Below, piece by piece: positions 59,285-64,000 of a stretch of 64,000 bases of DNA. The notes below the pieces were generated by a model. That model had not been told where the DNA came from. It did no database searches and worked only from the letters and a program-made list of their open reading frames with translations. Positions within the stretch are counted from its first letter, which is position 1; each line of letters starts with the position of its first letter. The translations under genes were made by a program, and so were the position numbers. Source of the DNA: Pectobacterium betavasculorum (GTDB taxonomy: Bacteria > Pseudomonadota > Gammaproteobacteria > Enterobacterales > Enterobacteriaceae); NCBI RefSeq assembly GCF_000749845.1, contig NZ_JQHM01000001.1, positions 1,364,001 through 1,428,000 on the forward strand, read 5' to 3'.

Positions 59285-62097
59285 TAGGCATACCCCCGAC
59301 GCTGTTGTTGCGCCACAATGCGCTCCATCATCTTCTCCAGTTCGTGCAAGGACAGATTCAGGGCACTGGTAATTTCAGGAGTGGCTGGCGTTTTCTGCCC
59401 ATTGAGGTAGATGTTCGGTGAGAACGTCACACGCAAAACGCTGTCCCGCTCTCCGCTGCCAGCTTGGTCTTGCTGCCGGGAGGTCGGCATTTTAGGTATG
59501 GCAGGAGGCAGTGGCACGTCCGGTGGTGTCTTTGTCAATGACTCATCGGGTATTACCTTTGGTTGCGGTATCGGCTCACGGGTGAGATACGGCATGACAG
59601 GAACGCGCAGAGGTGACACTGGAACGGTAATCGCAGGCAAGGATTGCGCCAACGATAGGGGCTGCGTGGTGACAGCAGGCATATCCATCTGCGGCACTGC
59701 GGGGGTTAATGCCTCAGCCAGATTCTGCCCCGCTTTGGCGGCCAGCGGTGTGGTGCGGCTAATCCCTATCGCAGCCCCCTGCGATATATTATCGCCGAAT
59801 GTTGCAAATACCCGGCTGGGGGAATGAATACCTAATTTCTCGGCAAACCAGCCCTTAATATTATCGCCTAGTTCACCAACAACCTTTTTTGCGCCTTCCC
59901 AGGCATTTCTAATACCGTTCACCAGACCACTGATAATATTTGCGCCAAAGTCGGTAAACTTGCTCGGCATATCAATGCCGAAATATTTCATGACCTCAGC
60001 GAATACGGTGTAAAAAATACCGATGGGTGACCAGTTCAGAATCAATTTTGTCACGCCGCCGATGCCGCCGCTAAATGCGGTTGTAATATCATTCCAACGA
60101 GCACGAAACCAATTACTGATAGGCTCCCAGTGGCGATAAACCAGATAGGCTGCGACGGCGATCCCCGTCACCAGTAACCCGATGGGGTTCATCAGCAATG
60201 CGCGGCCCATCATCATCACGGCACGGCCCACTAACGTAATACCGCGTAGTAACGCGCCACCCAACACGCGGCCTAATACCAGCGACACGCGCCCCAGCCA
60301 TCCAGCGCCACCGGCCAGCAGTCGGATGCCGTTGAGGATCCCGCTGCCAAAGAGCCGCCCGACGGTCATTACACTATTCCCCATCCACAGCAGTCCGCGA
60401 CCGGCTAACTGGATGCCGCGCCCCAGCCCGCCGCCCAGCGAACGGGAAAGATTGAGCGCGCCGCTGGATAAATTAGCCAATACGCTAAGCCACTGGCGAG
60501 CACGGCCACCGGCACCAAATGCAGTTTGGAGTAACAGCCATTTGGAACGCAGCAGTACCGCGCCTTTCCAAAGGTCAACAACAGGGGACAGCAGCAGATT
60601 TAAGCCCAGTTTGGTGCCGATCGCCGCTGCTTTAAAGGCCAGCAACCCGGTTGCGGCCATCACCACGCCTTTCACAATTTCAGGGTTGGCGGCGATCCAT
60701 TTCCCAGCCTGATCGATAAGCGGGATGATGGTTTCGCCCAGTGAGATTAGAGCGGGCTTTAATGACTCGCCAATGCCGATAGCCGCTTCATTCATGCGTA
60801 TTTGGGTTTGTCGCCAGCGTGCCTCTAACGTATCGTTCTGCTTGGCTGCGTCTTTATCTAGTGTTTGTTGGGATTCAGGGCTATTCATTTCCGTTTTGTT
60901 GGACTGATATTTCCCCCAATCCTGACGCATCGAAATCAAATGCTGGGCGGTCTGAATATCAGTAAATATTTCTGCCATCCCGAATGATTCAAATAATTTT
61001 TGCTGCGTATCTTTATCACCGATTGCACCTGCTTTCTGCCACTGATCGGCAAATGCTTTGCCCTTGCTATCAATAAATCGGTTGGCAATCATGAGAGAGG
61101 CTTCATATTGCGAAAATCCCTTTGCAACATAATCCTGCATGGACGCTTTATAGTTGATGCCTGCCTTCTCATACTTTTGAATCGTATCGCTGCGGTTCAT
61201 TGCGGCCAGCCAGTTGGTCATGTTGGTGACCGCCTCTTCAGCAGAACCAGAACCTTTCGCCACTTCCAGACTGGCGACGATCTGGGTAATGGCGTCTTTA
61301 CCGACAATCCCTTTGGCTGCAAAAGACTTTGCCAGTCCCGGTAATGCTTTTGCCATATCTTTCAGTTCAAACGACCCCAGCTTTGCCCCCGTCGCTGCCA
61401 TAGCAAAGGCTTCTTCCATTTCTTTGGGATCGGTGATTTGCAGTGCAGAGCTGAAGGCATACGTCATCTTCGCCAGTTCTGTCATATCGCCTTTCGTCGC
61501 GGTGGCGGTTTTACCCAGCATGTTGGCAAACTTTGCGGCTTCTACGGGATTCATCCCATCCGCAACCAGTTGACCGACGCCGCCCAGTAACGCCTCCTGT
61601 GTCTGGTTGACCTTTAGCGCGGCTTGTCGAATCGCCGTCCCAATAGCCTGTTCCTGCGCCTTATCCAGATCGCCCGTCACCGCAATATCTCGTAGTCCCG
61701 ACTCAAAACTGGCGTATTGTTTTACCGAACTCACAATCGGTGACGCTACCGTTCTGGCCACCGCATAAGTCTCCGCGCCTTTGGCGTAGAGCGCCATCCG
61801 GTTTGCCCGCGCCGCATCGCTGGTTGCCGCCGCTGTAGCGAGTCGGTTCTGCTGGCGCTGTAGCTGTTCCATCGTGCGCCCGACGCGTTGCAGGTCGCTG
61901 TTCAGTCGCTGGCTGGCGCGTGAACCGAGCTGCCCATAACGTTCCGTCGCCCGCGTGAGTGCATTTTGGCGATCCTGAAGGCGACGGGTGGTTTCACCAA
62001 TCGAATCCAGCGTGCGGCGGGTTCCCGTAACGGCGCTGCGAAATGCACCGGATACGGCTCCGCCAATAATCACGCCTATGGAAAATTCTGTGGCCAC
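59284..62097 (-). CDS. Tail tape measure protein
   Basis: 937 residues starting at GTG 62097. The N-terminal part is coiled (LDSIGETTRRLQDRQNALTR, RVGRTMEQLQRQQNRL), followed by the TP901-type core (GVGQLVADGMNPVEAAKFAN, GSAEEAVTNMTNWLAAMNRS). A Gly/Leu-rich membrane-like region lies at about residues 480-680 and a Pro-rich tail near the end. It sets tail length and blocks the tube until firing. AAGGA precedes the GTG. Confidence 0.93.
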   Translation of the reverse strand: MATEFSIGVIIGGAVSGAFRSAVTGTRRTLDSIGETTRRLQDRQNALTRATERYGQLGSRASQRLNSDLQRVGRTMEQLQRQQNRLATAAATSDAARANRMALYAKGAETYAVARTVASPIVSSVKQYASFESGLRDIAVTGDLDKAQEQAIGTAIRQAALKVNQTQEALLGGVGQLVADGMNPVEAAKFANMLGKTATATKGDMTELAKMTYAFSSALQITDPKEMEEAFAMAATGAKLGSFELKDMAKALPGLAKSFAAKGIVGKDAITQIVASLEVAKGSGSAEEAVTNMTNWLAAMNRSDTIQKYEKAGINYKASMQDYVAKGFSQYEASLMIANRFIDSKGKAFADQWQKAGAIGDKDTQQKLFESFGMAEIFTDIQTAQHLISMRQDWGKYQSNKTEMNSPESQQTLDKDAAKQNDTLEARWRQTQIRMNEAAIGIGESLKPALISLGETIIPLIDQAGKWIAANPEIVKGVVMAATGLLAFKAAAIGTKLGLNLLLSPVVDLWKGAVLLRSKWLLLQTAFGAGGRARQWLSVLANLSSGALNLSRSLGGGLGRGIQLAGRGLLWMGNSVMTVGRLFGSGILNGIRLLAGGAGWLGRVSLVLGRVLGGALLRGITLVGRAVMMMGRALLMNPIGLLVTGIAVAAYLVYRHWEPISNWFRARWNDITTAFSGGIGGVTKLILNWSPIGIFYTVFAEVMKYFGIDMPSKFTDFGANIISGLVNGIRNAWEGAKKVVGELGDNIKGWFAEKLGIHSPSRVFATFGDNISQGAAIGISRTTPLAAKAGQNLAEALTPAVPQMDMPAVTTQPLSLAQSLPAITVPVSPLRVPVMPYLTREPIPQPKVIPDESLTKTPPDVPLPPAIPKMPTSRQQDQAGSGERDSVLRVTFSPNIYLNGQKTPATPEITSALNLSLHELEKMMERIVAQQQRRGYA

Positions 62098-62139
62098 GAT
62101 TTATGATTCCTTTTAACGATGCGAAACAGGGACACGGAT

Positions 62140-62409
62140 ATGGAAAATGCGCTGATGGTATGTAAAGGACTGCTGATAGCGGTATTCGGCGGGACGTATC
62201 TTTATCTGCTGACAAAACTGGTTATCTATACCGTTAACAGCAGCAGTGAGCCGTTTGCCTGGGTACTGATGATTGGCGGCGGTGCTGCGCTATTATCGCT
62301 GGCCCTGGCACTGGCCGCGTTTCTCCTGCAACCCGCCGTCTATCTCCTTGCCGCGCTATTTGCGGGCGTCGGTGCCTTGATTAGTCGCTATCGCCGTTCT
62401 CACGTTTAA
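62140..62409 (+). CDS. Putative small membrane protein on the opposite strand
   Basis: 89 residues (MENALMVCKGLLIAVFGGTY, ending ISRYRRSHV) with three hydrophobic segments and a basic end. Not recognised. It lies between the tape measure and E' genes on the opposite strand and overlaps the E' 3' end antisense by 29 bp. An ATG seven codons earlier (62119) is also possible. The membrane-protein composition argues for a real gene, but expression is unproven. A role in lysis or immunity is only a guess. Confidence 0.55.
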   Translation: MENALMVCKGLLIAVFGGTYLYLLTKLVIYTVNSSSEPFAWVLMIGGGAALLSLALALAAFLLQPAVYLLAALFAGVGALISRYRRSHV

Positions 62410-62566
62410 TCTGTTCGCTGGCTGTTTCCAGCCAGCTTTCAAACTCATCCAGATCCAGTTCGTTCAGTTCACTCGGCTGAAACCGAAACCACCTCGCCAG
62501 CAGCGCCTGCGCCTGAATCAGTGTTTTCGGATGATGCAACCACCCCTGTAAGGTGCTGAAATCGTT
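62381..62566 (-). CDS. Tail assembly chaperone extension E' (reached by frameshift)
   Basis: 61 codons in the frame +1 (equivalently -2) to gpE, reading NDFSTLQGWLHHPKTLIQAQ, then LLARWFRFQPSELNELDLDE and FESWLETASEQIKRENGDSD. The F-x-x-P-SEL---LDEFESW pattern matches the P2 GpE (E') family. There is no ATG and the frame opens only after a TAG about 20 bp before the slip site, so it is translated only as a fusion to gpE of about 135 residues. Confidence 0.75.
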   Translation of the reverse strand, partial: NDFSTLQGWLHHPKTLIQAQALLARWFRFQPSELNELDLDEFESWLETASEQIKRENGDSD

Positions 62567-62786
62567 TTTGCAACGCCAGATAGTCAGCTAAATCCATCCT
62601 ATCAAAATCTTCAGGTGGCAGACCGCTGGAACGCGCAATCAGCAGGTCATCCCAGTCTTCGGCCTTATCACTGATTTTTCGTACCGCTTTGAGGTCTTTG
62701 ACTTGCAAGCGGCGCAGGGACAGGGACTCCAGTTTGACGCCAGCGGCAGTGGAGTAAGGAATCGATAACGTAAAGGTTTCAGACAT
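62469..62786 (-). CDS. Tail assembly protein E
   Basis: 105 residues, P2 gpE-like: MSETFTLSIPYSTAAGVKLE, SLRRLQVKDLKAVRKIS, DLADYLALQKRFQHLTG. With E' it forms the two-form chaperone that wraps the tape measure during tail assembly. The slip sequence AAAAACGA (62569-62562) falls at codons 73-75. A terminator lies just upstream of the gene. Confidence 0.87.
   Translation of the reverse strand: MSETFTLSIPYSTAAGVKLESLSLRRLQVKDLKAVRKISDKAEDWDDLLIARSSGLPPEDFDRMDLADYLALQKRFQHLTGVVASSENTDSGAGAAGEVVSVSAE
62562..62569 (-). other. Programmed frameshift site in gpE
   Basis: On the minus strand CAA-AAA-CGA in the gpE frame. A tRNA-Lys on AAA could slip two bases back onto an identical AAA and continue with AAC into E'. 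The form, five identical bases followed by CGA, resembles the site reported for phage Mu (five G then CGA, -2 shift). P2 itself uses a -1 shift. Confidence 0.6.
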
Positions 62787-62874
62787 GTTGATGCTCCCGA
62801 TGACATTAATGTGAATTAGCGTTCAGGGGCAGTATGGCGAGGGGCAGAGAAAATCAATATTAATGGCAGTTAAC

Positions 62875-62904
62875 GAAAAAAGGAGGGAAACCTCTCCCTC
62901 CTTT
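62875..62904 (-). terminator. Internal terminator between the tube/sheath genes and gpE
   Basis: Stem AAAGGAGGGA / TCCCTCCTTT with a 6-base loop; on the minus strand it runs into a stretch of T. It stands in the 141-bp gap after the 66-residue gene, so transcripts of sheath and tube would be partly ended before the tape measure and baseplate genes. Confidence 0.8.
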
Positions 62905-62927
62905 ATAGTTAAAAATACAGCGTTTGC

Positions 62928-63128
62928 TTAGTCCAGTTGCAGCACGCCATGCAGCTCAGACTCGGAATAGGCAATCAACCCGCAATACTCCGGCACGAGA
63001 GTGCCATCATTGGCTTCAAAGGCGGGAATGGTGCCATGGGTGATGGTATACGCTGGCTGGCCTTCCGATTCTGCAAACTCAGCCAGCGCCTTGATCTGCT
63101 CAGCGTTTACTACGATTTTCTCGCTCAT
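62928..63128 (-). CDS. Small conserved tail-cluster protein, unknown function
   Basis: 66 residues, acidic, no signal or membrane span (MSEKIVVNAEQIKALAEFAE, IPAFEANDGTLVPEYCG). It lies 6 bp after the tube gene and before the terminator, so it is co-expressed with the abundant tail proteins. No family recognised. Confidence 0.7.
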   Translation of the reverse strand: MSEKIVVNAEQIKALAEFAESEGQPAYTITHGTIPAFEANDGTLVPEYCGLIAYSESELHGVLQLD

Positions 63129-63134
63129 AGTATT

Positions 63135-63659
63135 TTACCCCCCGATATTGATGCGATAGTCCGTCAGCTGGTCGATGCCGCCCACGCGGAAGATATTGGC
63201 CAGATAATCCAGCTCCAGCAGCTCTTCGCCGTCCAGTACCTGCTTCAGATAGGAACAGGTGAAGCTACTGGAGAACTCGGCGTTCTCATGCTGCTTGAAG
63301 GTTCCCAGCGGGTTCTTCTTGAACATGATGGTCATGTACGTTACCAGCGGGATTTCATCGATACGCCCCTGCGAACTGTAGCGCTCGACGCTGGAGCGGC
63401 ACTGCAACGCCAGCGTCTTGTAAGGGTTCGCCGCGCCGAGCATCGCGTCCCGATAGAACGAGTTCCACTTGATCTCGCCTTCGAGTTTGTCGAATCCGGC
63501 GGGCAGTTCAACCTTGCCCACCATCCCCAGCGCCTTATGCTCCTGCATCACCATGCTGACATCCGGCAGTTTCACCTCTTCAGCACGTCCCAGCAGGTTC
63601 ACCCCATCCAGATAGATATTGGCGTTGGTGATACGGTTCACTTCAATTTTCCCGGCCAT
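63135..63659 (-). CDS. Major tail tube protein FII
   Basis: 174 residues, P2 FII family: MAGKIEVNRITNANIYLDGV, VKLPDVSMVMQEHKALGMVG, KVELPAGFDKLEGEIKW. It polymerises into the inner tube of the contractile tail. It shares one base with the sheath stop. Confidence 0.95.
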   Translation of the reverse strand: MAGKIEVNRITNANIYLDGVNLLGRAEEVKLPDVSMVMQEHKALGMVGKVELPAGFDKLEGEIKWNSFYRDAMLGAANPYKTLALQCRSSVERYSSQGRIDEIPLVTYMTIMFKKNPLGTFKQHENAEFSSSFTCSYLKQVLDGEELLELDYLANIFRVGGIDQLTDYRINIGG

Positions 63660-64000
63660 CAGCTATTGCCCTCCAACGTGACCAGATATTCGGAGGTGAT
63701 CTCCGTCTCGAACGTCAACCGCTCTAACGGCGGTGGCGGCGTGTATTTGTAGCTCAGCAATAGGTGGCCCGCTGCCAGCTCCGTTTCCTCATTGCGTGCC
63801 GGGTCATACCAGCATTTGAAGCCCAACAGCGCACCGTCACCAATCAGCTTGCGGCCATAGCCGTTCACCGACTCGGTCAGCGCGTCGATCAACGCCTGAG
63901 TGATCGGCATATCGATGTATTGCTGGCTGAAGTAGCGGATGGACTCGTTAATCACATCACCGGTGCGCCGCACGTTCTCAAAGTTGCGCATATGGGTAAC
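63659..64000 (-). CDS. Tail sheath protein FI (C-terminal part only)
   Basis: The last 113 or so codons of a P2 FI-type sheath: THMRNFENVRRTGDVINESI, QYIDMPITQALIDALTESVN, GALLGFKCWYDPARNEETEL. The frame continues through the window edge (codons V-T-H before the internal Met), so the gene starts outside. Full sheath proteins of this family have about 390-400 residues. Confidence 0.93.
   Translation of the reverse strand, partial: VTHMRNFENVRRTGDVINESIRYFSQQYIDMPITQALIDALTESVNGYGRKLIGDGALLGFKCWYDPARNEETELAAGHLLLSYKYTPPPPLERLTFETEITSEYLVTLEGNS

Overview
The window comes from a soft-rot enterobacterium, most probably Pectobacterium. Three things point there. The backbone keeps the E. coli order around ribA-acnA, pdxY-tyrS-pdxH-mliC-anmK-slyB-slyA, gloA-rnt-grxD-mepH, purR-cfa-ribE-mdtK and tRNA-Val. 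The accessory genes suit a plant pathogen (a D-apiose operon, a guanidine operon). The right end is a carotovoricin-like phage-tail bacteriocin with an invertible fibre. Names rest on recognised protein families and motifs; no database search was run.

Region by region. (1) 1-8.9 kb, minus strand: a sugar-uptake and catabolic cluster (periplasmic binding protein, DUF2291 lipoprotein, ATPase and permease of an ABC transporter, a two-subunit transketolase, an FGGY kinase and a TIM-barrel isomerase). It matches the transketolase route for D-apiose: apiose to apulose, apulose 4-phosphate, then xylulose 5-phosphate and dihydroxyacetone phosphate. Two transcription units are each preceded by a tandem pair of TTGAAT-N4-ATTCAA sites 18 bp apart. 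(2) 9-31.6 kb: housekeeping backbone. It carries a peptide-binding protein between ribA and acnA and a decayed dicarboxylate/amino-acid symporter next to acnA. Several genes present in the E. coli order are absent here (sodB, lhr, sodC, nemRA). (3) 31.6-32.2 kb: a 338-bp element with inverted ends, then tRNA-Val(GAC). (4) 32.4-48.3 kb: metabolic cargo between two tRNA-Val(GAC) genes that are adjacent in E. coli. It holds lactate permease plus lutABC; a guanidine operon (ABC transporter, two DUF1989 proteins, a biotin carboxylase) controlled by a sigma-54 promoter and a guanidine-I riboswitch with a terminator; a MarR/DUF3861 pair; and katG. (5) 49-51 kb: a LysR regulator divergent from an AEC-family transporter that lacks its C-terminus. 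(6) 51.1-64 kb, minus strand: P2-type contractile tail genes in the order sheath, tube, a small protein, E/E', tape measure, U, X, D, V, W, J, I, fibre, and then a Pin-type invertase.

The tail cluster has the most structure beyond plain genes. Two 26-bp crossover sites in inverted orientation flank a 693-bp segment carrying a silent alternative fibre tip in frame with the fibre. The chaperone gene E' is reached only by a frameshift, here at an A-run compatible with a -2 slip. A strong terminator separates the sheath/tube genes from the rest. Two small genes of unknown function lie on the opposite strand inside the otherwise overlapping tail operon. No head, portal, terminase or integrase gene is visible, which favours a tailocin over a prophage, although the window ends inside the sheath gene.
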